Positions 1 through 10,700 of a DNA stretch of 64,000 bases are shown piece after piece. A program made the position numbers and the translations under genes. Every line of letters begins with the position of its first letter. Position 1 is the first letter of the stretch. The notes beneath the pieces were generated by a model. That model worked only from the letters and a program-made list of their open reading frames with translations. It was not told the origin of the DNA and searched no databases. Source of the DNA: Podocnemis expansa (taxonomy: Eukaryota; Chordata; Testudines; Podocnemididae); the NCBI GenBank assembly GCA_007922195.1, contig ML681991.1:43292905-43356904 (forward strand). The letters run 5' to 3'.

Positions 1-87
1 AAGTGGGATTTTTCTCCCATGAAAGCTCATGCAATAAATAAATTTGTTAGTCTTTAAAAGTGCCACAGGACTCATTGATTGTTTTAC
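1..87 (+). repeat. Penelope-like element, 3' terminal fragment
   Basis: The segment reads as the 3' tail that follows the GIY-YIG frame in the fuller copy ending near 28570: a half-palindrome (gtgggatttttctcccatgaa), then gctcatgcaataaata, then tttgttagtctttaaaagtgccacaggactc. It is cut by the window edge, so its true length is unknown. Assignment to Penelope rests on that in-window linkage. Confidence 0.7.
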
Positions 88-259
88 TGTATAGAAAGGA
101 TACTTTCAAATGGAGACAAAGCATAAGAAGTTTCTACCATTCTTACGAAGCAGTGAATTAGTTAATGGGCCTGATCCCTCAGTAAGATGTCACAACCATA
201 AGGGCAGAGGGTGATTTGCAAAAGTGCCTGAGTGATTTTTGAAACACATGTTCAATTAA

Positions 260-447
260 CAAGTTCCAGAGGGGTAGCCATGTCAGTCTGTATAGAGCAA
301 AAACAATGAGAGCCCTGTGGCACCTGAAAGACTGACAAGTTTCTTCAGGCATAGGCTTTCATAGGCTGCAACCTACTTCATCAGATGCAATCTGCTGAAG
401 TGGGTTCCAAAGAAACTTGTTAGTCTTTAAGGTGCCACAGAACTCTC
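260..447. repeat. Penelope 3' ends in inverted (head-to-head) arrangement
   Basis: The left arm is a minus-strand Penelope 3' tail (aagttccagaggggtagcc, then ctgtggcac, then gactgacaagtttct). The right arm is the same tail on the plus strand (gaagtgggttcc, then cttgttagtctttaaggtgc). Both 3' ends point outward, as in the copies at 25264-28570, 59375-59465 and 61243-61510. The arms have diverged and no target duplication is visible. Confidence 0.6.
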
Positions 448-971
448 ATTCCACTAAAAAGCCCCTAAATCAAAGCACTGGTGATTTTCAATGGGGCATG
501 TGCTCCTAGATCATATAGGTGACTTTGAAAATCCCACTCAACTTTCCATAGGTCTCATGTAGGACATTTCAAACCTCAGTCTGAAAGTGTTTGACACAGG
601 CAAGTAGCATTGTCCCCATTTCCCAATGAGGAGAACTGTAGCACAAAGAGCCATTTGCCCTTGGTCAGTGGCAGGACCTGAAAACAGAACCCAATAGTCT
701 CATCCCCAATCCACATCACTTCCCCAGGGCACTGCACCCAGAAGCCAGGGTGGCAGGTCTAGGCCCAAAGTTTGTAAAGTATTTAAGGTGATTATTTGTT
801 AAGCATCGTCAATGTGCTTGGCGCTGGGCAGGGCCCAAAGTGCAGGCGCATCTGACCCCACACAGCTCACAGTCAAAACATGATTTGCAGTGTGTATGTA
901 TAGATACCCACACACACATTGTTATTGCTCTTACTATTTGTAATGTGAAGTGCCATTTCCTTTTGTTCTAG

Positions 972-1015
972 TGAGACTGAAGAAACATCAGCCATTCCTG
1001 CGGCACCGGACAAAG
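972..1015 (+). CDS. Unrecognised gene, exon A (first visible)
   Basis: Acceptor ttccttttgttctag and donor AAAG|gtgaat bound 44 bases. The exon starts with the third base of a codon, reads ETEETSAIPAAPDK and leaves one base (G) for the next exon. Confidence 0.62.
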
Positions 1016-4000
1016 GTGAATGCTTGGTCTTTTCCTTTTTTGAGGGTTTGATTTTTTTCCTTTCCTTTAGCCCAATAATGATTTTATGAGTAAAAGGTTT
1101 CCAAATAGAATATGACCTGAGAGATGCCAGATAAACCAGTAAGGAAGAGGTTCCCCAAAAGAACTGATTCTTACTGCAGAAAGAAAAGTCAAACTTGAAA
1201 GGGACACTCTTTAGTCCTTCAGTTTAGTTTTAATTTTCTGTTGTTTCTAATTCCTTGGACAGATTTGCGACTAACATGAATTTCCCTACTGGTTTTATCC
1301 TGCTGTCTGTGGCAGACAAGCTAAAACTGGACCATTGGCTTCACTGGAAACATTTTCCATCCTGATGTTCCCTCTCATTGCGGGGGCCTCAGGCATTTGG
1401 CCATCTTTGCTCCCTGCTACTGTCTGCCCAGAGCACAAAATATTTTCTTTTCTGAGGGCTGTAATATTTAAGTCTAATTCCAGCTATTGGGCTTGACACA
1501 GGGATAACTGGGTGGGATTTAGTGGCCTGTAATGTACTGGAGATCAGACTACAGCAGGGGCTTGGCAACCTTCTCGAAGGTACGTGCCAAAGCTCTCCCA
1601 TACGCACCCACTTCTCCCAGTGCCACATAGTCAGCACTGGCAAGCTGGTGTCTCTGGAGGCCTGTATCAGCAGCAGTATGGGGTGGGGGGCTGCAGGTCT
1701 GTATTTGGCAGCAGTGGGGGGGCTCTCTGGGCCTGTATCAGTGGCGGTGGAGGTAGTGAGGGGCTGTGGGTTTCCAGCTGGGCACACATGGGAAAGGGGA
1801 GGGATGGAGTCATGTTGATGGATTAGGGTATGTGGCACTTGGAGCCAGAAGTGGCATGGCTCTGGCCAGGGTGCCCACGTGCCATTCAAACTCAGCGTGC
1901 GTGCCATCTTTGGCATGCATGCCATGGGTTGCCAGCCCCTGGGCTAGAGGGGTGGTGGTCCTTTCAGGCCTTAAACTCCATGAATCCTACAGGTCTATGA
2001 CATTAGCCACGGCCCAGATCTGCAAAGGTTTTTAAGCACCTAACTGTCATTTCAATGGGAATTAGGCACCAAAATACCGTTGGGAGTCCAGCCCAACATT
2101 ATCAAATGTGCCAACAATCTGACCATTTTCACTGCTATTCTCTTGTTGACAGCATAGTAAAGAATCATTTAAGAGGAGGCAAGTTAATTACACTGGCCTA
2201 AAGTACTGATATAACTGCTTTTGGTGGGGCTGGATTCTCCTGAAAGTATCAAGTGCATCTGAGTAAAGGACAAGTTTTTGCCTCCTGCTGCCAGGGTTTC
2301 CTGTTTGCGCCCCATGGGAACTGCATGCTTGGTAAACTATGCACCAGGGAGGACTGTGGTGCCAGAAATGGATAGAAACAGCTCCAACAATTGCACTAAA
2401 GACTTACACAAATGGAGCAAATGTTAAAGGCTTATTCTTTAAGAAGCTATATTATCTCAATCACTTACAGACCATTATTATGGCATAAAAGCTGGAGGCC
2501 ACGGTCCATTGTGCTAGGCTCTGTCCAGACATGTCCCACAGTAAGGTAAAAACACATATGTGTATACACAAGGCTCCTGCAGATTAAAGTTTATTCCCAC
2601 TATTTTTACATTCACATTCTGACAAAGAGGTTGCAAGACACTGCTCTTTAGTGAGATTAGATGGCACTGGCAGTGCCATGACTGAGCAAACTCTGTATGT
2701 CTTGCAGGAATGTATGTTAGTATGCACCAAGCTCGCGATACAGAAGACACTTCAGAAATTTTTGAGGTAAATATGTTCTAAAACAGCCCAATAACAAAGT
2801 CCCAGAGAGTGAGGCCAGAAAGAGCCTCTGCACTGCTCCAGATTTACTCCTCTCCACATATTGCAGGTCCCTTTGCTGCACCTTTCCTTTAAACATTTTC
2901 CTGTAACCTCTTCTGTAACCTGTATGCTGCTGCCTCCTCCCAATCTACAGACGAGTTTATTCCACCATGTCCAGTTCATCTATCTGTTAAAGTCTTTGGT
3001 GCCCAACATTGGTCTCACTTGAGTCAATGTGTATTCTTCCATTCGATTTAATGGGAGCAGTAGAAAGCACTGTTTCCTACTCTCCATCCTAAATATTTCC
3101 TTCACTTCAGCTTCTCACCCATCTTCTGAGGTGATTATTTCTCTTCCTTCATGTATATTATTCCCTTAAAGAGATATTTATAGTCTGTGATACATTTATT
3201 TCTCATAAAGTCACAATTTTAATACATGCATAAGATTACATGTTGTATAGAAAATAATTTTAAACAGGGAATCATCATCCAGTGAGGGCACTTCAAATGG
3301 GGTGCTGCAAAAATCTGTTCTTGGCTCTAATTTAATATGATGACCTGGGAGTAAAAAAACATAAAATCATTGCTGGTAGAATTTGCAAATCACATAAAAA
3401 TGGGTGGGATGATAAATAATTAAGGACAAATCATTTTCCCCCAAGTGGATCACATACAAAGCTGGGTTCTCTGAAACACATGTGGTTTAGTTCAGCTAAA
3501 TGCAAAGTCCTACAGCTAGGAATCAAAGAGGTAGGTCATGTTTACAGGGTCCAAAGCAGCGCTTCAGAAGAGGGCATTTAGGTGGAAATCAACAGAACAG
3601 GAGCTCCCAGTGAGATGTGGTAGCTAAGAAGTCAAATGTAGTCCTTGGATGTGCTAGTGGGGGGGACAGAGTAGAAGAAAGTCTGTTATTGCTGTAGGTG
3701 GCATCTGTGAGAGCTCTAAGGGACAGTTAGTCTAGTTCTGGTGTCCACATTAAAAAGGATGTTGCCAAACTGGAAGAGAGTTCAGTTTGAGTTGTAAGAG
3801 TGATTCAAGCTCTGGGAACCTGCCTTCCCACAAGGGACTACAGAAGCTGTATCTCTTTAATTTAGTGAAGAGAAGATTCAGAGGTGAGTTGATCATGATC
3901 TGTAAATACTGACATGGGAAAAATGTGTCTAATGGCAGAAGACTCACATCTAGCACAGTGGCTCTCAAACTTTACAAGTTACTGTCCCCCTTTCTGGAGT

Positions 4001-7000
4001 CTGAATTGTCTTTCATACCCACAGTTTTCACCTCACTTAAAACTACTTGCTTACAAAAATCAGACACAAAAATACAAAAGCATAACAGCACACTGTTACT
4101 GAAAAAAGTACTTGCTTTCTTTTTACCATGTAATTATAAAATAAATCAATTAGAATATTAGTAAGGATGTAAAGTAGCATAAACAATCACTGTTTGTATG
4201 AAAATATAGTTTGTACACATTTAGCTAGTGATTTTATACAGCAGATTGTAAAATTAGGCAAATAGCTGGATGATTTGATACACACACTGGAAGATCTCTG
4301 TGTACCCCAGGCAGATGGACACCCCTGGTTGAGAACCACTGATCCAGCAAAGTCAGAGAAGGAAACAAAGGCTTAAAGCTGAAACTAAACAAATTCAGAC
4401 TAGAAATAAAGAGCACATTTTTTACAACATCTCACCTGGGGACATGGTGACTATGTATTCTTTCTGTTAGGATGGGCTGTCTTTCTAGAAGAGACACGAA
4501 TTAAACCAAAGCATGTTGAGCTCAATGGAGGAACTGCTGGGTGAGATGGTCTTCTCTAGCAAGTGATCAGATTAGATGATCATAATGGTTTCTTGTGTGA
4601 GGTCTTTGTAGGATGCAGCCACAGTTTCGCCTTTCATTTCCATCCTTGCATCCTGTTAGACCTTCTTTGTATTTTATGTAGTTTTCCTATAGCTTCCTAA
4701 ACAGTGGGACTGCTCTCTACTCTCCCTACATATATGGAAGACATACTTCTTGTATACCACTGGGAAGAGTGTGCCTTTCTGTTAGCTGTGGTCTCATACT
4801 GGGAACTTCTCATTTGCTATCTAGCAACACTCAAGATTTCCTGGACACTCTGCTTTCTAGGTCTAGTTACTGACGGTGATTGTTATCTGTGCAGAGGGCT
4901 TCCTCTGCTTAGCTTTACACATTTTACAGGTTTAGCATTGCAACTCATCTCATCTTGTGCAGCCATCTGCTAATCTCTCTGGCTCACTCACTAGCTTAGC
5001 CTGAATGCTCAGACAGAGTCAGGGGCCTGTGTCCCAGTCTGGAGGCCACTGCAGTGCACAAAACTCCTGGTGAAACCCTGCACTTCTTTAGTGCCTGAGC
5101 ACCAGCAGCAAAAGATCCCTAGGCTCTTGTTTCTGCCTGTGCTATGCTCATGGCTGCCTCCCTTTGCATGCCCATCTCCTATCTACATCCCAGCACGATC
5201 CACGTACAGGGTGGACAGGTATTCCACTGTCTGATGGGCTGATCCCGTAGGTATACTCTCAGAGGCTGCCTACTGGCTCGGGCCCTATAGCTGAGCTTAC
5301 ACAAACTGGGAGGATGTAGGGCTCTCTCATCATTTTTAGCCCAGTGGGTAAAAATGGGACTTTATCCCATTCAAATCCCACTCTCCAGCTAAGGGGTTCC
5401 TGTTCCACTCAGGGGTGTGCTCTAGCCACCAGGCTACAGGCCATTGCAATATAGAGAGTCCCTCCTGTAGTGCTTTGAGTTACCTTACATCAGTGGGCCC
5501 CACCTTTTTTGCGGCAGCACCCATTACAGTGAAACTGATTTTTCTACCACACCCCTTCAAAAATTTTTAACACTGAGGATGAATTCTGATGCCCCTACCA
5601 CCCCCTTAGCTTTTACCTCTTGAACTTCAAAATCGCCCCCTCAGGGAGCTGGTGCTGCCTCCATTGGGAAACACTGCCCTAGGCCATTGGGGTTGCCAAA
5701 CCATCCCACCGTCATTGCCAGTATTAGCCATCCTCCATCGCCAGTGCTATGCTTTGGTGAATTAGAATCAGACAATGAGAGGCAGCATAGCCTGCGCTCC
5801 CTATGGAACCTTAATTGATGAGAGAACTGAACGAGACTGACAGGTTTTCCCAGCACCTAAGCAAGCCTGCTATCTATCACGATGGCAACCCCAATGACCA
5901 AAGGTAATCCAAAACACTACATCTCCCTCCTTCTGGGTCATGTGACCCTTGGGAGGGAAAGCACCATGCAGGATGTGGGTTTAGAGCACTCAGTCAGGAG
6001 CCAGGAAAAACGACCATTCCCTTGCTCCAATGTTTCATTTTATATTTAGCCCCAGTGGAACAGCTCCAGCAGAAGAGCCTGAGGAACCCTGACACCATCA
6101 CCCCACCATGCACCCTTAGTCCAGCACATTCTGCTGATGGGGGAAGATCTGTGTTCAAATCCTCTCCCCCCATAGATGCAGGTGGTGTGAGTTGGGGGTC
6201 ACTGGTGGGTTGCTAGCTTAGGTCACCCCTTTTCTGACTCACATTCAAGGTGCCTGTAGCTCCCCATTCATTGTGGGGGCACCTGGCTCACGCTGGGGAA
6301 TTCCAGCAGTTTTCAGAGTACCTAGGAGTTAGGGGTGGTGACACTTGGCATCTCCTTGTTTGGAGCCCTTGGTGCTTTAAATCAATTCTGCTAACATGGA
6401 TAATGTGGCTCAGAGCACAGGGCCAAACCTCACAAGTCACAGGTCAGATGCTGTGTCCTGAACTGTGGTATCCAACTTCTGACAAAGGAAAGCCCCTCTG
6501 CCGGCAAACAGCAAAGGACAGGTAGCCAGGGGCAGCAGAAGGCAGCGGAGGAGTTTGCAGGCCAGTTATCACACAGCAGAAGTGGGCAGGAAGGAAGTGC
6601 AGTAGGAGTGGCTGGCGGAAGCGCAGAGATGTGTGGAGGGGCAGATGCAGCAGGGAAGGAGAGGAGCAGAGGTTTCTGTGCAACAGTGGATCCACAGCGA
6701 CTTTCAAACAGCGATCTTTAGGTGGGATAATAGAGACTATCATTCCACACAGTGACTCGGGCATCACCCTTGTCATTCACGTCATCCTCAGGCACCATGG
6801 ATGGGAAGACAATGCCCCTCCTCTGAAAAACTTCCCCCATAATTCGTTCTTCAGCTGCACAAAGGTAAATAAAACAATTGGACCCTGACTCTTTCTCTTC
6901 TTACACCACAGTTTGTCTCGCCCTATGAAGACATTGGAAATAAAGACGCCCTATTACCACAGAAAGCAAGAGGTATCTAAGGACTTATATGGCTCTTTTC

Positions 7001-7915
7001 ACTGTAGGATCCAATCACCTCCCTCTCCTCAGTGGAGTTTATCGAGGCAGAACTGTGGTAAGGCAGGAAGAGTTCTCTCTGTCTCACCAAAGAGGAACAG
7101 GGACCCAGGTGGATTAAGTGGCTTGCCCAACATCATCCAGGAGGCTGGTGGCTGAAGACTAAATACAGACCTCCCATGTCCCACATCCACTGTCAGATCC
7201 ACTACACCAACTGTCACCAGCCAGCCCAGCACCAACCTGGATGGCTACCAGCCTGACAGATCCAGCTGCTGATGCCCATGTTTCCAAGCCAGCTGGGTCT
7301 AGGTCGAGTTTGGTTGCTGTTCACGTGAGGTTCTAGGGCTCAGTCCTCTCCTCTGATGCTTTTCTTGGGACATGCGGTGCTGTCGCTCCACTGCCCTACA
7401 CCCTGAAATCAGTGTCTGGGCCTTCATGAGACCACCCTCCCAGCCACTCGCATGTGCTCTCCAAAGCTCCACTTAGGCTGTGATTACTTAGCGACAACGT
7501 GGCAGGAAAGCAAGGAACACAGGCTGAGTAGTATGGGAGAGATCCTTGAAAACGAACCAAGCCCTGAGATGCTCCCACCCCAGTCTGAGCCTTCTCTCAC
7601 CCAGTCACACTATATTTCACACTGAACTCTTCAGGGGTTCGCCACAGCTGAGGATCCAGCCTTGTAGTTTATTAGTGGAATTCCATGCTTCCAATATGGT
7701 TTGATTGTGCAAAGTTTACTCACTCCATTGTAAGGTACATGTTACACCACTGTTGTGTTTTCTCCACAGTAGCTGCTGCTGTTTCAGACTCCATTGTTCC
7801 CAGACACCGGTCTTCATTGTTTAAGAAAGTACCTAGTGCTCTGGCCAGAGTTTTCTCCCGATCTTCTTCTATCAACCCACCTGATGTGACCCCACCAGAT
7901 CATGAGAAGGCGTAG
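972..7915 (+). CDS. Unrecognised multi-exon gene, C-terminal six exons (5' end outside the window)
   Basis: Six exons lie at 972-1015, 2708-2766, 5854-5903, 6792-6864, 6912-6972 and 7770-7915. Each has a pyrimidine-rich AG acceptor, and each internal exon has a GT donor. The junction phases fit without exception: codons are split 1|2 at the first junction, intact at the second, split 2|1 at the third, intact at the fourth and split 1|2 at the fifth. The joined frame gives 143 residues with no internal stop and ends in TAG. A poly(A) signal follows 41 bases later. The N-terminal part is acidic and polar. The last exon encodes a basic, serine-rich amphipathic stretch (SLFKKVPSALARVFSRSSS) before a proline-rich tail (NPPDVTPPDHEKA). 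I see no membrane segment or catalytic motif and do not recognise the family. It converges on RPS4X. The first exon begins with the last base of a codon, so more exons lie to the left. The unbroken phase series makes chance unlikely, but expression is unproven. Confidence 0.72.
1555..1941. mobile_element. hAT-type non-autonomous transposon with 8-bp target duplication
   Basis: The ends are inverted repeats (caggggcttggcaacc at the left, gggttgccagcccctg at the right). The flanks gactacag (1547-1554) and ggctagag (1942-1949) agree at six of eight bases, as expected for an aged hAT target duplication. The interior has G-rich, degenerate short repeats and no transposase frame. It sits between exons A and B of the unrecognised gene. 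Confidence 0.65.
2708..2766 (+). CDS. Unrecognised gene, exon B
   Basis: Acceptor tgtatgtcttgcag and donor TTTGAG|gtaaat bound 59 bases. GA completes a glycine codon from exon A, then 19 codons (MYVSMHQARDTEDTSEIFE) end exactly on a codon border. Confidence 0.65.
3290..4610 (+). mobile_element. CR1-family LINE, 3' part, interrupted by a hAT element
   Basis: The order of diagnostic 3' segments follows CR1: a block near 3470-3570 like the region after the FADD motif, a segment like the LxxIQRRATK region, the kNFFTKR-like segment after 4350, and the terminal agattagatgatcataatgg near 4570-4590. Frameshifts and stops are frequent, so this is an old dead copy. It lies in the intron between exons B and C. 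Confidence 0.7.
3956..4341. mobile_element. hAT-type transposon nested in CR1
   Basis: Terminal inverted repeats are cagtggctctcaaact at the left and ggttgagaaccactg at the right. Flanking 8-mers atctagca (3948-3955) and atccagca (4342-4349) agree at seven of eight bases. Removing it restores the order of the CR1 copy. It is 386 bp, A/T-rich, with no transposase frame. Confidence 0.82.
5490..5683. repeat. Probable hAT-like element, degraded
   Basis: The ends resemble hAT termini (cagtgggccccacctttttt at the left, attgggaaacactg at the right) but the flanking 8-mers do not match well, so the borders are approximate. Confidence 0.4.
5854..5903 (+). CDS. Unrecognised gene, exon C
   Basis: Acceptor gacaggttttcccag and donor CAAAG|gtaatc bound 50 bases. 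It reads HLSKPAIYHDGNPNDQ and leaves AG, which the next exon completes to an arginine codon. The 3.1-kb intron before it holds the CR1/hAT nest at 3290-4610. Confidence 0.65.
6792..6864 (+). CDS. Unrecognised gene, exon D
   Basis: Acceptor cacgtcatcctcag and donor CAAAG|gtaaat bound 73 bases. One base completes the arginine codon; 24 codons follow (HHGWEDNAPPLKNFPHNSFF, then SCTK), ending on a codon border. The following intron is only 47 bases, unusually short. Confidence 0.62.
6912..6972 (+). CDS. Unrecognised gene, exon E
   Basis: Acceptor ctcttcttacaccacag and donor CAAGAG|gtatct bound 61 bases. It reads FVSPYEDIGNKDALLPQKAR and leaves one base, matching the two bases at the start of the last exon to make valine. 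Confidence 0.68.
7770..7915 (+). CDS. Unrecognised gene, terminal exon with stop
   Basis: Acceptor gttgtgttttctccacag. TA completes a valine codon; 47 codons follow and end at TAG (7913-7915). The product is basic and serine-rich, then proline-rich. The AATAAA at 7956 fits a short 3' UTR. Confidence 0.7.
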
Positions 7916-7955
7916 GAAATCAAGACCATACAAGCATTCATATATGTCAGACAGA

Positions 7956-7961
7956 ATAAAT
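7956..7961 (+). promoter_or_regulatory. Poly(A) signal of the unrecognised plus-strand gene
   Basis: AATAAA lies 41 bases after the TAG stop of the terminal exon, a normal spacing for a short 3' UTR. Confidence 0.6.
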
Positions 7962-8145
7962 ATTTTAGTCAAAAATATGTGGTTTTGAAGTGGGGAAGGT
8001 GCCCCTTATTGTGATGCTCATCTGTAACTTAAATCTTATGGAGGTAAACAAAGCCCAACAGAAGAGAAGGAAGACAACCACAGGTAGAGCAGATAAAGAG
8101 CTACTTACCTTGGACATAAGCCATGCAAGTAGGGGCCCATGGAGG

Positions 8146-9057
8146 ATCACAGAATCATAGAATGGACCTCAGGTGAATGCCTAGTTCAACACCCTGCTCA
8201 AAGCAAGGCCACATCCCCAACTAACTCATCCCAGCCAGGGCTTTGGCAAGACAGGCCTTAAAATCCTCTAAGGATGGAGATGCCACCACCTCCTTAGGGA
8301 ACCGATTCAAGTGCTTCACCATCCTTCTAGGGAAAAAGTTCTTCATAATATCCAACCTAGACCTCCCCCACTGCAGTCTGAGACCATTGCTCCTAATTTT
8401 ATCATCAACCACCTCTGAGAACTGCCTAGGTCCATCGTCTTTGGAACGCCTCTTCAGGTAGTTAAGGCCACTATCGAATCTCCCCTTCCGTCCCAGCCCC
8501 AACACTCTTGTTTTCTGCAAACTAAACAAGCCCAGTTCCTTCAGTCTCTCCTCAGAAGTCATGCTCCTGCCCCCTTATCATTTTTATTGCCCTCTGCTGA
8601 ACTCTCTCCTATTTGTCCACATCCTTTCTGTAGCGGGGGCCCAAAGCTGTACACAGTACTCCAGTTTTGGCCTCACCTGTGCCAAATAAAGGAGAATAAT
8701 CACTTCTCTTGATCTTCTGGCAATGCTACTACTAATGTAGTCCAATATGCCATTAGCCTACTTGGCAAGAAGGGCACATTGTTGGCTCATATCCAGCCTC
8801 TTGTCCGCTGTAACCCCCCAGCTCTGTTTCCGCAGAACTGTTGCTTAGCCAGTTGGTTCCCAGTCTGTAGCTGTGTGGGGGGTTCTTCCATCCTAAGTGT
8901 CGGACACTGCACTTGTCCTTGCTGAGCCCCATCAGATTTATTCTGGTCCAAGACTCCAATTTGTCTAGGTAACTCTGTATCCTAGCCCTACCCTCCAGCA
9001 TATATTTATAATTCGGTCAGTCTAGTGTCATCCATGAGCTTGCTGAGTGTTTAATCC
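8146..9057 (-). mobile_element. CR1-family LINE, 3' part (RT C terminus and 3' end)
   Basis: On the minus strand the frame 8562-8221 reads LKELGLFSLQKTR, then SNGLRLQWGRSRLDIMKNFF, then VVASPSLEDFKACL before a stop. This is the same C terminus as the longer copy at 20078-21688. The 3' tip carries the CR1 octamer-like ATTCTATG on the minus strand at about 8154-8161. Frameshifts lie further 5'. Confidence 0.8.
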
Positions 9058-9851
9058 AGGGCCGTCCGTAGGTGGGGGAATGGGCCCAGAGCCAATCAGC
9101 CTGTGGGGAGGGGCACACTCTCTACGTGCGCCCGTGCTTCCCCTGGGCCAGCCACTCTGCTCACAGGGATAGGATGGGCCAGTCCAGGGGCCGGACTCCA
9201 CTCGCCCTCCCACCCCGCCTCTGGGCAGGCCCTCCCTGCCCCCAGGGCAGACCAGCCAGCCCAGGAGCCAGACAGGAAAGCCTTAACTCCAGTTGTGCTT
9301 TGGCCTTTCTTATTTCACCCTGCATGCTTGAACAATACCTTTGCCAGCCCTTGTGCCAAGCCTTTGTCCCCGACCCTCAGCTGGTGCCAGTGGCCTCCTT
9401 TGCAGAAAAAACGTGCCAGCTGCCTGAAAAATTCAGTAGTGGTCATGGCTGGAGTGCGAGCGCTTCCCAGGCATGCCACAGAAATAAGTTGCCGAATGTG
9501 ACTCATCTTAGTGGTGTGCCTGAGGACATAGGTCCCCAAGCATGCCACAAAAAGAAGTGGCTCCTTTCAGGGGTTCCCAAGCATGCTGCAGAAAGAAGCT
9601 GCCCAGAGTGGCTCCTTTGAGGAGCATCACGCTACACAGGGGAGCCAGTCCAGGCAGCTTTTTTCTGTGTCACATGGAGGCATAGGCATGGTGGGACCCC
9701 ATGTGTCCCAGCTGCTCCCGAACGAAGCCTCCCAGAGTGGCTTTCAGTGGCAGGAGTGGCAATTTCTGTGGTAGCACAGAGGGTGCCGTATGCCGCTCTG
9801 AGTGGGCTTGGGTGCCACTGTCAGCACACATGCTGCGGGTTGCCTACCCCT
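9058..9851. repeat. Composite insertion between two CR1 pieces, with an internal tandem repeat
   Basis: CR1 sequence stops near 9057 and resumes near 9852. The insert starts cagggccgtccgtaggt and ends gggttgcctacccctg, like hAT termini, and its right end resembles the element at 1555-1941. Inside, a unit like aagcatgccacaraaagaag followed by cagagtggctcctt recurs at about 9470, 9537 and 9580, and more weakly at about 9720. No matching target duplication was found. Confidence 0.5.
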
Positions 9852-10700
9852 GCCTTTATACTTCCCCTAGTTATCTGACCAAGCTTCCACTTGTAAGCTT
9901 CCTTTTCAGGTTTAAACTCACCAAGGGTTTGTGTTATGCCAAGCTGATGGCCTGTGACATTTGCTAGTCTTTCTGTGCATCAGGATGGTTCGTTCCTGCA
10001 CCTCAGTAAGGTGTCTTTAAAATACAGCCAGCTCTCCTGGACTCCTTTCCCACATGCTCATATTAGCCTCCCAGGAGATCCTGCCCATCAGCTCAATGAA
10101 GGCATCCAAGTCTGCTTTTCTGAAGTTCAGAGCCTGTATTCTGCTGTTCTCCTTCCTTCCTGTGGTCAGGATCCTGAACTGGCCCATGTCATGGTCACTA
10201 CTGCCCAGGCTGTCCACTTCTACCTCCCCTATCAATTCTTCCTTGCTTGTGAGTAACAGGCCAAGAGAAGCACTGTCCTTCATTCCTCCAGTCTTTGCAC
10301 CAGGAAGTTGTCCCCAACAGTCTCCAAAACATTCCTGGATGGTCTGTGCTCTGCTGTTTTGCTCTCCCAGCATGTCAGGGTGATTGAAGTCCCCCAGGAG
10401 AACCAGGGCCTGTGATCTAGAAACTTTTGTTAGTTATCTGCCTCAGCCTCCTGGGCCTGATTGGGTTTTGCAGATGCCCACCATGCTATCACACTTCCTG
10501 CTCTTGCCTCTACACTTGACCCAGAATCTCTCCATGGGCTTTTCTTGATTCATACTGAAGCTCAGAACTCATTCTGCTCTCTTACACATAGTGCAACTCC
10601 TTTGCCTTTTCTTCCCTGCCTGTTCTTTCTGATCAATTTATACCCAGCCATGACAGTACTCCAGCCATGTACATGACGCACCAAGTCACTGTCATTCCAA
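9852..10700 (-). mobile_element. CR1-family LINE, endonuclease part
   Basis: On the minus strand, upstream of 10373, the sequence gives LGDFNHPDMLGEQNS, the GDFN motif of APE-type LINE endonucleases. Further along comes LGSSDHDMGQFRI, which has the SDH catalytic motif. The segment 9860-9930 aligns in reverse with 19840-19895 of the other CR1. The frame is interrupted, so it is a dead copy. Together with 8146-9057 it forms one long minus-strand CR1. Confidence 0.75.

Noticed and set aside
6050..6181. Another exon of the plus-strand gene (PVEQLQQKSLRNPD...)
   Set aside because: The acceptor atatttag is fair and the frame is open, but the phase fits neither exon C before it nor exon D after it, while C and D join perfectly without it.
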